A DNA stretch of 45,400 nucleotides from CAYQTE01 sp964420285 (GTDB lineage: Bacteria; Planctomycetota; Phycisphaerae; Tepidisphaerales; Tepidisphaeraceae), in assembly GCA_964420285.1 (NCBI GenBank), contig CAYQTE010000037.1, positions 1-45,400 of the forward strand, read 5' to 3'. The notes under the pieces were generated by a model, which did no database searches, was not told where the DNA came from, and was given only the letters and a program-made list of their open reading frames with translations. Positions 24,414 through 32,036 of this stretch are shown here, piece after piece. Position 1 is the stretch's first letter, and each line of letters begins with the position of its first letter. Position numbers and translations under genes: made by a program.

Positions 24414-24625
24414 GATCGACCTCCGTTGTTGGCAATGGCCGCTCGGGCCGATTGGGCCTTTGACAGATCGCAGCGGGATATCAATGGGCAGGCCGTGCAT
24501 ACGGTCGAACTGCACGCCGTCCGCGCCGCCAAAGTGCCCACGCCGCCGAGCAGGCCGATGAGTGCGCCATATCGCCCGACGGACATAAGCAACTCTCGAC
24601 GTGATGTCTGCGAATGTTCGTTCAT
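24410..24625 (-). CDS. Tiny Tat-type four-cysteine protein (redox operon, gene 3)
   Basis: This 71-aa protein has a twin-arginine start (SRRELLMSVGRYGALIGLL) and a mature part of about 36 residues with C38, C43, C46 and C52 in C-x4-C-x2-C-x5-C spacing. Four cysteines in so short a chain could bind a metal or an Fe-S cluster, and Tat export fits a cofactor loaded in the cytoplasm. I do not recognise a named family. It is coupled by an ATGA overlap to the ferredoxin gene. A paired repeat separates it from the propeller gene upstream, and no good ribosome binding site is visible before the ATG. It could be a small electron carrier or a partner that anchors the ferredoxin. Confidence 0.75.
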   Translation of the reverse strand: MNEHSQTSRRELLMSVGRYGALIGLLGGVGTLAARTACSSTVCTACPLISRCDLSKAQSARAAIANNGGRS

Positions 24626-24673
24626 AGGAGTGCGCCCAAGTGTTCGGTCGAACCCAGGTCGATGTGGGGCAAC

Positions 24674-24823
24674 CTCTTTCCCCCTCTCCCTGTACTCAGG
24701 GGGAGGGTCGGGGTGGGGGTTGGCCGCGACGGCGAACCATGCGGGCTAAGCCTTGCAGCACCGCTGGCGAAGAACCCCCACCTCAATCCTCCCCCTGAGT
24801 ACAGGGAGAGGAGGTAAAGGCAG
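24674..24823. repeat. Inverted pair of dispersed GC-rich repeats inside the redox operon
   Basis: Element 24674-24720 (CCCTCTCCCTGTACTCAGG, GGGAGGGTCGGGGTGGGGGT) faces element 24773-24823 (AACCCCCACCTCAATCC, TCCCCCTGAGTACAGGGAG). About 50 bp lie between. In RNA the pair can form one long or two short hairpins, splitting the operon mRNA between genes 2 and 3. The 24626-24848 gap holds nothing else recognisable. Confidence 0.8.
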
Positions 24824-24848
24824 GTTCCGAAAATCTCGCCTTGTTCAT

Positions 24849-25877
24849 TCACAGGTTTCCCGCCAATCCGCCCGCGTTGGGGGCGTAGATGCGTAAATCG
24901 TGGGCGATGGGGTCCAAAATCCACACCCGGCCGGAGCTGTCGCCCGCCACGTCGATGCCGGCGGTGTCGGGCAAGAAATCGGCGGTGATGACGCTCTGCA
25001 GGTCGCCGGTGATGGTATAGACCGCGACGCGCGGCGTGCCTTTTTCGGCCGTCACGATCCGGTCGTCGCCGAGCATGAAAAAATCCGTCGGATTGCAGCA
25101 GCCGCTGAAAAGCCCGACGCCCGGACCGGCCTGGCCCCATTGGCGGACCATCACGCCCTGCGGATCGTAGGCTTCCATTTCATGCCGGCCGGGATTGTTG
25201 ACCCAGACCAATCCATCCTTCCCGGCGACGGCAACATCCAGATGAGCGCTGGGAACAACCAGGCCCGGAGCGTGTGTGGCATCATCGGCGCGGCCCACTT
25301 CGCGCAGGACTTTGCCGGTCAGATCGAGTTCATCAACGACGCGCCGCCCGGCATCGGCGACCCAGAGAGTCTTGCCCGCCGCGCCGGGGGAAAGGCAGGT
25401 CAGGAAGGCATCATCGCCGAAAGTCGGCCACTTGCCGTGCGGCGCGCCGACGGTATCGAACACCTCCACGTGATCCACCATGCCGGCGAACAAAAGCGTG
25501 CCATCGGGCGTGTCCATGACGGCCACCGCCTGCGGCACGCCTTGCAGCGGAATATCGCGCAAGACCTGACCGGCGGTGGACATGAGGCGCAGTTTGCGCT
25601 CGCCGGCCACGACCAGCGAGCCGTCCTTCAGAAAGGCAAACGATTTGACGCTGGCTAGTCCGGTCCCAATGCGCCCCACCTGGTGCCAGGTGAGAAGCTC
25701 CGGCGCGATCGTAACGCCAGAACCGGGATCGCCATAGACAGCGCCCTTTTCCGCGGCGCGGTCCCAATTGGCCGACCAGCGATGCAGTTGATAACCGCCA
25801 TAACCGGCGCCGGCGACCAATCCGGCCACGACCACGCCGGCGGCTGCCTTCAGAGTCCTGTTGTTCTTTGGTGCCAT
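24849..25877 (-). CDS. Membrane-anchored NHL-like beta-propeller (redox operon, gene 2)
   Basis: A 342-aa protein with a single N-terminal anchor (about residues 9-30, Gly/Ala/Val-rich) followed by a propeller with NHL/SMP-30 character: FLKDGSLVVAGERKLRLM, GKTLWVADAGRRVVDELD, DGLVWVNNPGRHEMEAYD, DSSGRVWILDPIAHDLRIY. Such propellers usually bind proteins or small ligands and are rarely redox-active. ATG 25877 is chosen over 25889 because GAGG then sits 7 nt upstream. The stop of gene 1 lies 9 nt before. It should project into the periplasm next to the PQQ-like propellers, forming a structural or substrate-binding part of the complex. Confidence 0.82.
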   Translation of the reverse strand: MAPKNNRTLKAAAGVVVAGLVAGAGYGGYQLHRWSANWDRAAEKGAVYGDPGSGVTIAPELLTWHQVGRIGTGLASVKSFAFLKDGSLVVAGERKLRLMSTAGQVLRDIPLQGVPQAVAVMDTPDGTLLFAGMVDHVEVFDTVGAPHGKWPTFGDDAFLTCLSPGAAGKTLWVADAGRRVVDELDLTGKVLREVGRADDATHAPGLVVPSAHLDVAVAGKDGLVWVNNPGRHEMEAYDPQGVMVRQWGQAGPGVGLFSGCCNPTDFFMLGDDRIVTAEKGTPRVAVYTITGDLQSVITADFLPDTAGIDVAGDSSGRVWILDPIAHDLRIYAPNAGGLAGNL

Positions 25878-25885
25878 GTGATGCC

Positions 25886-27286
25886 TCACTTCGCCCGCAA
25901 GTCAAGGCAGACCAGATGCGTAAAATCTCGCAGATAAAGCCGGCCGTCCGCAAGGGCCATCGGGCCCCAGCATTCGCTTCCGCCGCGGATGATTGTAGCG
26001 CTGCCGAACAGTTGAAACCCGCCCGGCCCCGCGGCGACCGCGCTGAGCGTGCCGGTGTCATTGATCACATAAGCCGCGCCGTCGGCGACCAGATACGCCC
26101 CCGACCCGTACCGGTTGCCTCCGCCACTGTGCCAGCGGATGCTGCCGTCCATGTTCATAAACACCATTTCGCCGCTGGGAATGACAGCCATCACGCCGCT
26201 GCCATCGGCCAGGAGAACGGGGGTTTGCTGTTCAGAGCCCAGAACGGCCGGGTCCATGCGCTTCTCGACGCGGAGGGCATAGGTATCGCCGCTTTTCTCG
26301 ACGCGTCCGATCATCGCGCCTGAGCCATAGCCCCCGGTGAAAAGGATGCGGCCGCCGCCCAGGTCCACCGGCGAGGGGACGGTGGCGATGGAGATTTTCC
26401 AGTCGGTGCTCTGCCAGAGGATCTTGCCGGAGGATTCCTCAACGCCGATCGCGCCGCCGCTGCCGCAATAAACCAGCGTCGGCCGGTCTTCCAGCGCAAC
26501 CTCGACAATCGACGAGTGGGTCATCTTCCACTGAAGATCATTAGGCACTTCCCAGAGAACGGCGCCCGTCTTGGCGTCCAATGCGGTCAGCAAGACCTTG
26601 TCCCCGGCCGGTGCGATGTAGACACGGCCATCACGCAAAAGCGGGCATTGACCTGCGTACCACGGCGGAACCTTGCTCCCATAGTCCCTGACCAAGTCCT
26701 TGCCCCACAGAAACCGCCCATCGTCGCAGTTGACGGCGACGACCTGACATTGCGGGCCGAGCGTGACGGCGACCGAATCGTCAACGGCCGGGATGGTGCG
26801 CGACATGCCGTGGTTGCGCTTGGTATCAACCTTATAAGCGTGCCGCCAGATTTCCTGGCCGGTTTCGGTGCTGAGGCAGCGCAGCACATCAGCGCTGTCG
26901 GAATAGTCCAGGATATAGACGCAGCCTTTACGGACGACGGGTCCGGCATAGCCCTCACCCAAGTCCACGGTCCAGAGGATTTTCGCCTGGGCGGGGTCTT
27001 TCAGCAGGCCGGTTTCCGTCGAGCGGCCGGTTCCTGTCCCGCGGAACTGGGCCCACTCGCCCGTTCCTTCGCCCGGTTTGCCCGTTCCGGTGATGACCTG
27101 CCCGGCCATGTCGATGGTTCGCATATTGGCCAGGCCGGGCGGATGATCGGCACCTGGGATTCGCGCCGTCACGGATGCGACCCCGGTTCGCCACCAAAGC
27201 ACGGCCGCCGTGCCGGCCGCCAAGACCAAAATCGTCGGGATGATTTGTGGTAACCATCTCATGATGCGCAGTACATCACCCTGCAC
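25886..27286 (-). CDS. Membrane-anchored PQQ-like beta-propeller (redox operon, gene 1)
   Basis: A 466-aa protein (458 if the ATG at 27262 is used) with one N-terminal anchor (LPQIIPTILVLAAGTAAVLW) and a PQQ-type propeller: LSTETGQEIWRH, LDAKTGAVLWEV, VEESSGKILWQS, NMDGSIRWHS. GTG 27286 is plausible because AAAGG lies about 7 nt upstream; the ATG has a poorer site. I see no evidence for PQQ ligands, so a BamB-like scaffold or binding role is just as possible. It is the promoter-proximal gene of the redox operon and diverges from the ABC exporter gene. The 68-bp AT-richer gap at 27287-27354 must hold both promoters, but no box pair stands out. Confidence 0.83.
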   Translation of the reverse strand: MQGDVLRIMRWLPQIIPTILVLAAGTAAVLWWRTGVASVTARIPGADHPPGLANMRTIDMAGQVITGTGKPGEGTGEWAQFRGTGTGRSTETGLLKDPAQAKILWTVDLGEGYAGPVVRKGCVYILDYSDSADVLRCLSTETGQEIWRHAYKVDTKRNHGMSRTIPAVDDSVAVTLGPQCQVVAVNCDDGRFLWGKDLVRDYGSKVPPWYAGQCPLLRDGRVYIAPAGDKVLLTALDAKTGAVLWEVPNDLQWKMTHSSIVEVALEDRPTLVYCGSGGAIGVEESSGKILWQSTDWKISIATVPSPVDLGGGRILFTGGYGSGAMIGRVEKSGDTYALRVEKRMDPAVLGSEQQTPVLLADGSGVMAVIPSGEMVFMNMDGSIRWHSGGGNRYGSGAYLVADGAAYVINDTGTLSAVAAGPGGFQLFGSATIIRGGSECWGPMALADGRLYLRDFTHLVCLDLRAK

Positions 27287-27354
27287 TGTATACCTTTATC
27301 ACTTGCCGTATGTTATTTACTATAGGTGGATAACCTGATTTTAGGGAGCGTAAT

Positions 27355-28053
27355 TTGCCGCATGAACTGCACGCCGCGGGATTGACGAAGGTTTATGCGA
27401 CGGCCGCCGGGTCGCTGGTGGTTCTCGATGGCGTGTCGCTCGATATGGCCGGCAAGGATGGGGCGCTGGCGATTCTGGGCCCGTCGGGATCAGGGAAGTC
27501 CACGCTTCTACATATCTTGGGGAGTCTGGATCTTCCCTCGGCCGGGACATTGTCGCTGGACGGCGTTGATCCATTGGGCCTCTCGCCGGCGCAACTGGCC
27601 CAGTATCGGGCCGGGCGCATCGGGTTTGTCTTTCAGGACCATCACTTACTGCCGCAATTGACCGCCATTGAGAACGTCCTGCTGGCGCGGCTGGCGCTGG
27701 GGCCGGTGCGCGATGCCGATCGGCAGCGTGGTGAATCCCTTTTGACGGCCGTGGGATTGGCGGATCGGCAAAGCCATCTGCCGTCGGAATTGTCCGGCGG
27801 CCAACGGCAGCGCGTGGCGATCGCGCGGACGCTGATGAACCGGCCGGCACTGCTGATCTGCGACGAGCCGACCGGCGATCTGGATGCGCAGACGGCCGCG
27901 TCGATCGGGGAGTTGCTCCACGAATCGGCGCGACAGGAAGATGCGTTGCTCATTCTGGCAACGCACTCGGCGGTCCTGGCGGCAACGTGCCCGCGGCGGA
28001 TGCAGTTGATCCAGGGCAAACTCGTGCCGGCGGATGTTGGGGGCGGCGCATGA
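27355..28053 (+). CDS. ABC exporter ATPase, LolD/MacB type
   Basis: A 232-aa nucleotide-binding subunit. Walker A GPSGSGKST is at 42-50, the Q-loop glutamine at 94, the LSGGQ signature at 146-150, Walker B LLICDE at 166-171 and the switch histidine at 204. The short length and the residues around the signature fit the LolD/MacB/FtsE branch, which drives FtsX-type permeases by mechanotransmission. A TTG start is proposed because AGGGAG lies about 7 nt upstream and the next in-frame Met is beyond the Walker A strand region. The permease follows with an ATGA overlap. It diverges from the redox operon; a role in lipoprotein release or export for that system is only a guess. Confidence 0.92.
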   Translation: MPHELHAAGLTKVYATAAGSLVVLDGVSLDMAGKDGALAILGPSGSGKSTLLHILGSLDLPSAGTLSLDGVDPLGLSPAQLAQYRAGRIGFVFQDHHLLPQLTAIENVLLARLALGPVRDADRQRGESLLTAVGLADRQSHLPSELSGGQRQRVAIARTLMNRPALLICDEPTGDLDAQTAASIGELLHESARQEDALLILATHSAVLAATCPRRMQLIQGKLVPADVGGGA

Positions 28054-31000
28054 CGGCTTGCAGGTTGATCCTCCGCTCATTGGCCTATTTCCGCGCGGCA
28101 CATGCGGCACTGCTGGCGGGGATGATCCTGGTGACGGCGGTGCTGACCGGAGCCTTGATCCTGGGCGACTCCGTGCGCGATTCGCTGGCGGACCTGACCC
28201 GGCGGCGACACGGCGGATATGAACTGATCGTTACCGCGCCGGCGTTCTTCAGCCAGTCACTGGCGCAGCGTACCAGTGCGCTATCCGGCCGGGCTTGCGA
28301 TGCGGGTCTGACGATGCCCGGCCGGGCCCGCAGCGAGCGGACAACGCTTTCGGCCGGGGCGCAATTGCTGGCGATCTCCAGTGCGGCGGCGGTTCCGATG
28401 CACAGCGCGTGGATCACGCGTGCGCTGGCCGAATCGCTGGATGTGACAAGCGGCGATGCGCTGCTGATCACGCTGCCCAGCGAGGCCGGTTCTTCCGACG
28501 CTGTCTTGGCCCGCCGCGATCGCAGCGGCGCGGTGGCATCGCTGCGGGTCGCGGTCGCGCGCATCCTCGATGATCGGGCGATGCAGCAGCCCGAGGCGTT
28601 TCTCGCGTGGTTTGATTTGCATCCCTCACAGCGACCCCCGGCAAGTCTCTGGCTCAACATCGCGGATCTGCAGGATGCGCTCCAGGCGGATGTCCCGCCG
28701 GCCAGTCGCATCCCACAATCCCCCGCTAACATTCTGCTGGCCGGGCCGGTCGCCAAATCTTTCGCGGCCGCGCTGGATTCGTCCCCTGTTCCGCCGCCGC
28801 AGGCGATGACGCTCGAAGACTACGGCCTGGGCTTTATGCGTTCGAACGATCGGGCGATCCTCCAGTCCGGCGGCATCTACATTTCCCCGCAACTCGCCAC
28901 GGCCTTGCACCCGCTGGCGACAGCCGGGCTGGAAGTTTACACACTGCTGCTGGATCAGGTTGCGACGGATGATGCACAAATTCCGCCGCTCAATTATGTC
29001 ATGGCCGCCGGCATTTCCGGGCATGATGACATGGGGCTGGGCGATGACCAGGCGGCGGTCAATCAGTGGATGGCGGATCAACTGCACGTGAAGCTCGGCG
29101 ACACGCTGCACGTGACGCCGTACCGCGCGAGCAGCGACGGGACGGTGGCCGTGGCCCAACAGCAGACGGTCAAAGTCGCACGCATCGTGCCGATGGAAGG
29201 GCTGGGCGCCGATTCGACGCTGGCGCCGACATTTCACGGCCTGACCGACGCCGACACCATCGCCCAATGGAATCCGCCGGCCGGGTTTCCGTTCGACCGT
29301 TCTCGTGTAACGCCGGCCGATGAGACGTATTGGAACGTGTACAAAGCCGCACCGAAAATCTTTTTCAACCTGGGCACGGCCCAGCGGCTTATGCCGCAGG
29401 CGCCGGCGGCATCCGCGGGACGTTTGGGCGGCGAACTGACCTCTGTGCGTCTGCCGGCCGCACAGGCCGATGAGTTCGAGCGAAAGCTGCTCAGGATACT
29501 CACGCCGCAGTCAGCGGGATTCGCGACCCGGCCGCTGGCGCCGGATCAGCCGGATAATACGGATTTTGCAAGCTTGTTTCTGGGTTTGTCGGGATTTCTG
29601 CTCATCGCGGCGCTGTTGCTGGTGGTGTTGCTGTTTCGGCTGGCCGTCGAGCAGCGGAGCCGGCAACTGGGATTACTCGGTGCGCTGGGGTTCACGCCGG
29701 GGCGAGTCGGGCGAATCATTCTGGCCGAGGGAGCATTGGTTGCGGTGCTGGGCGCCATCGTGGGCCTTCCTGCCGCGGTTTTGTACACGCGCTGGCTCGT
29801 GGACGGATTGGGGACATGGTGGATCGGCGCCACCGGCACGCAGGCGATTACATTGCATATACACAGCCAGACGCTGGCGATAGGCTCAGCGGCAAGTCTG
29901 CTGGCGGCGATATTGGCCCTGGCGGTGACGGCGTGGCGATTGGCGAGATTGACTCCGATCGCGCAGCTTCAAGGGACGATTGCTTCACCACCGCCAAAAT
30001 CTCAAATCTCAAATATCAAATTCCGGTCCACGAGCCTGGCATTCGCCGGCCTGTTCATGGCGCTTTCGCCCGTTGTTCTTTCCTGGGCGGGATACCTGGC
30101 TGCGCCGACCGCGTTCATGCTCTCCGGTTTTCTGATGCTGGCGTTTTCGATCGCCGTTCTGGCGAAACTTCCGGCCGCGTCGCGCCGGGTGCGTCAGACG
30201 CTGGTGGCCGTGGCGGCGGCGGGCATCCTGCGCCAACGCACGCGATCGGTCCTGTGCGTGGCTTTGATGGCTGCGGCGACATTTCTCCTGACCAGCGTGA
30301 CCGCCTTTGAATCCGAGCCCACCGAACCGACCAAACCGCCGTCGTCCACCGGCGGATATCAGCTCATGATCACGACGCAGATTCCCCTGCCGGCCGATTT
30401 GCAAACGCCGGCCGGGCGGAAATTACTGGGCGTGCCGGAGGATCCGCTGTTCGCCGCGACGTGCTTCACCTCCCTGCGCGTCAAGGCGGGCGATGACATC
30501 TCCTGTCTGAACATGACGCGGCCCACATCGGCAACTCTTGTAGGCGTCCCACCCGATGTTCTGCAACGACTGGCGGTTACCGCGCATGGGCCGCGCACTT
30601 TGGCGGCCGATGGGATTCCCGCGGCGGTGGATGAGCAGACGGCCCAGTACATTCTGCATACGGGCATAGGCGACCGGTTGCCGGAATCGGCGACAACCCG
30701 GCCGATCGTCGTCGACAGCCTGCTGGCGGATTCGATTTTTCAGAGCTATGCGCTGATCCCGGAAGCGGATTTTCGCCAGGCGTTTCCGGCCGTGACGCGG
30801 TGTTCGCTGATTCTGGTCGACTGTCCGCCGCCGTCGGTGCCCGCGTTGCGGGATATTCTGCGCCGCAGCCTGGACGATTTTGGCGTGACAGTGGAAACGA
30901 CGACCGGCCGCCTGGCGGCGTATCACGCGGTGGCCGACAGCTATATCGCGGCGTTTCAATTCCTGGGCGCATTGGCGTTGGCGGTGGGGGCGCTGGGATT

Positions 31001-31307
31001 GGTGGTGGTGCTGGCGCGCAACGTGATCCAGCGCCGCTCCGAACTGGCCCTGCTGGCGGCTTTGGGATTCACTCGCGGCCGGGTGACGCTGATGCTGGTC
31101 ATCGAGCACGGCCTGCTGCTGCTGTTGGGTTTGGCCCTGGGCGTGGCCACGGCCTTGCTGGCGATGGCCGGGCAAATCCGCCAGGTCCACATCGCCCCGG
31201 TGGCGGGAGCGATCGGGATCATTCTCGCACTAGGCCTGCTGGTATTAGCCGCCGCCGCGCAACTGGCGATGCGTCGCCTGAGCCCGGCGGCGCTCAGGCA
31301 GGAATAG
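28050..31307 (+). CDS. FtsX-family ABC permease, two permease halves
   Basis: A 1085-aa permease with one N-terminal membrane helix (about 14-36), a large extracytoplasmic domain (about 40-500), a first FtsX group of helices (about 507-634), helices near 664-705 and 735-753, a second periplasmic domain, and a final FtsX group (about 965-1075). The motif QRSRQLGLLGALGFTPGRV before a helix, and again QRRSELALLAALGFTRGRV, is the coupling-helix region of the family. This is the double-length type predicted to act in lipoprotein or lipid export. It overlaps the ATPase stop by 4 nt. Residues about 649-658 (PKSQISNIKF) are encoded by a low-GC repeat-like insert. Confidence 0.9.
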   Translation: MTACRLILRSLAYFRAAHAALLAGMILVTAVLTGALILGDSVRDSLADLTRRRHGGYELIVTAPAFFSQSLAQRTSALSGRACDAGLTMPGRARSERTTLSAGAQLLAISSAAAVPMHSAWITRALAESLDVTSGDALLITLPSEAGSSDAVLARRDRSGAVASLRVAVARILDDRAMQQPEAFLAWFDLHPSQRPPASLWLNIADLQDALQADVPPASRIPQSPANILLAGPVAKSFAAALDSSPVPPPQAMTLEDYGLGFMRSNDRAILQSGGIYISPQLATALHPLATAGLEVYTLLLDQVATDDAQIPPLNYVMAAGISGHDDMGLGDDQAAVNQWMADQLHVKLGDTLHVTPYRASSDGTVAVAQQQTVKVARIVPMEGLGADSTLAPTFHGLTDADTIAQWNPPAGFPFDRSRVTPADETYWNVYKAAPKIFFNLGTAQRLMPQAPAASAGRLGGELTSVRLPAAQADEFERKLLRILTPQSAGFATRPLAPDQPDNTDFASLFLGLSGFLLIAALLLVVLLFRLAVEQRSRQLGLLGALGFTPGRVGRIILAEGALVAVLGAIVGLPAAVLYTRWLVDGLGTWWIGATGTQAITLHIHSQTLAIGSAASLLAAILALAVTAWRLARLTPIAQLQGTIASPPPKSQISNIKFRSTSLAFAGLFMALSPVVLSWAGYLAAPTAFMLSGFLMLAFSIAVLAKLPAASRRVRQTLVAVAAAGILRQRTRSVLCVALMAAATFLLTSVTAFESEPTEPTKPPSSTGGYQLMITTQIPLPADLQTPAGRKLLGVPEDPLFAATCFTSLRVKAGDDISCLNMTRPTSATLVGVPPDVLQRLAVTAHGPRTLAADGIPAAVDEQTAQYILHTGIGDRLPESATTRPIVVDSLLADSIFQSYALIPEADFRQAFPAVTRCSLILVDCPPPSVPALRDILRRSLDDFGVTVETTTGRLAAYHAVADSYIAAFQFLGALALAVGALGLVVVLARNVIQRRSELALLAALGFTRGRVTLMLVIEHGLLLLLGLALGVATALLAMAGQIRQVHIAPVAGAIGIILALGLLVLAAAAQLAMRRLSPAALRQE
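29995..30024 (+). repeat. AT-rich 'AAATCTC' repeat inserted in frame in the permease gene
   Basis: CAAAATCTCAAATCTCAAAT then ATCAAATTC interrupts otherwise GC-rich coding DNA. Strings of this type are, from memory, dispersed intergenic repeats. The frame stays open and the segment falls in the loop between the two halves of the permease. Confidence 0.55.
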
Positions 31308-31397
31308 GAGGAACCGAAGGTCTATCGCGCCCCCCGATTCGCATACCGCCCGCCGCTCTCGTGCGCCGGCCTTTTCCCCGGTATGCTTCACCACGCT

Positions 31398-32012
31398 ATG
31401 AAGATCGCCATTCTCGATTACGACATGGCCAATCTGCGTTCCGTGCAGAAGGCGTTTGCGCAGGTGGGGGTGGCGGCGGACATTATCTCGCGGCCGGAAG
31501 AGATCGAATCGGCCGATAAGCTCGTTCTGCCGGGAGTTGGAGCATTCATGGATGCGGTGGCGACGCTGCGCGATCGGCATCTCGACGAACCGATCAAGCG
31601 CCACGTCCAGCGCGGCCGGCCGATGCTGGGGATTTGCCTGGGGTTGCAAATGCTCTTTGATGTCGGCTACGAGGACGGCGAGCACAAGGGCCTGGGCATC
31701 CTGGCCGGTGAGTGCGTGCGGTTCGATGTCGATCGCACGCTGGGGCTCAAGGTGCCGCACATGGGATGGAACCAGATCGAGATTCAACGGCCGTCGCCGC
31801 TGCTGGCGGGATTGCCGGCCGGGTGCGGGGTCTATTTCGTACACGGCTATCACGTGGTGCCGCGCGATCCGGAGGTGATCGCGGCGACGACGGATTACGG
31901 GCGTCCGTTCGTCAGCAGCATCCGGCGGGATAATCTCGTCGCCACGCAGTTTCACCCGGAAAAGAGCCAGGGCGTGGGATTGCGGATACTGGCCAATTTC
32001 GCCGCGATGTGA
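31398..32012 (+). CDS. hisH: Imidazole glycerol phosphate synthase, glutamine amidotransferase subunit
   Basis: This 204-aa glutaminase produces ammonia for HisF in histidine synthesis. It has the class I amidotransferase triad: C80 in LGICLGLQM, then H186 and E188 in QFHPEKS. PGVGAFMDAV at 45-54 is the oxyanion strand region and VYFVHGYHV is also typical. The start at 31398 gives the standard MKIAILDYDMANL; an in-frame ATG at 31383 is possible, and neither has a clear ribosome binding site. No other histidine gene is nearby, so hisH is separated from hisF here. Its end is only 24 bp from the convergent TMTC-like gene. Confidence 0.96.
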   Translation: MKIAILDYDMANLRSVQKAFAQVGVAADIISRPEEIESADKLVLPGVGAFMDAVATLRDRHLDEPIKRHVQRGRPMLGICLGLQMLFDVGYEDGEHKGLGILAGECVRFDVDRTLGLKVPHMGWNQIEIQRPSPLLAGLPAGCGVYFVHGYHVVPRDPEVIAATTDYGRPFVSSIRRDNLVATQFHPEKSQGVGLRILANFAAM

Positions 32013-32036
32013 GCTTTGGGCGCAAGCGAACCGAAC

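Noticed and set aside
20696..27286. Calling the propellers PQQ-dependent dehydrogenases
   Set aside because: Repeated W-docking blades show the fold only. I see no PQQ or calcium ligand set, and BamB-like non-enzymatic propellers share the same repeats.
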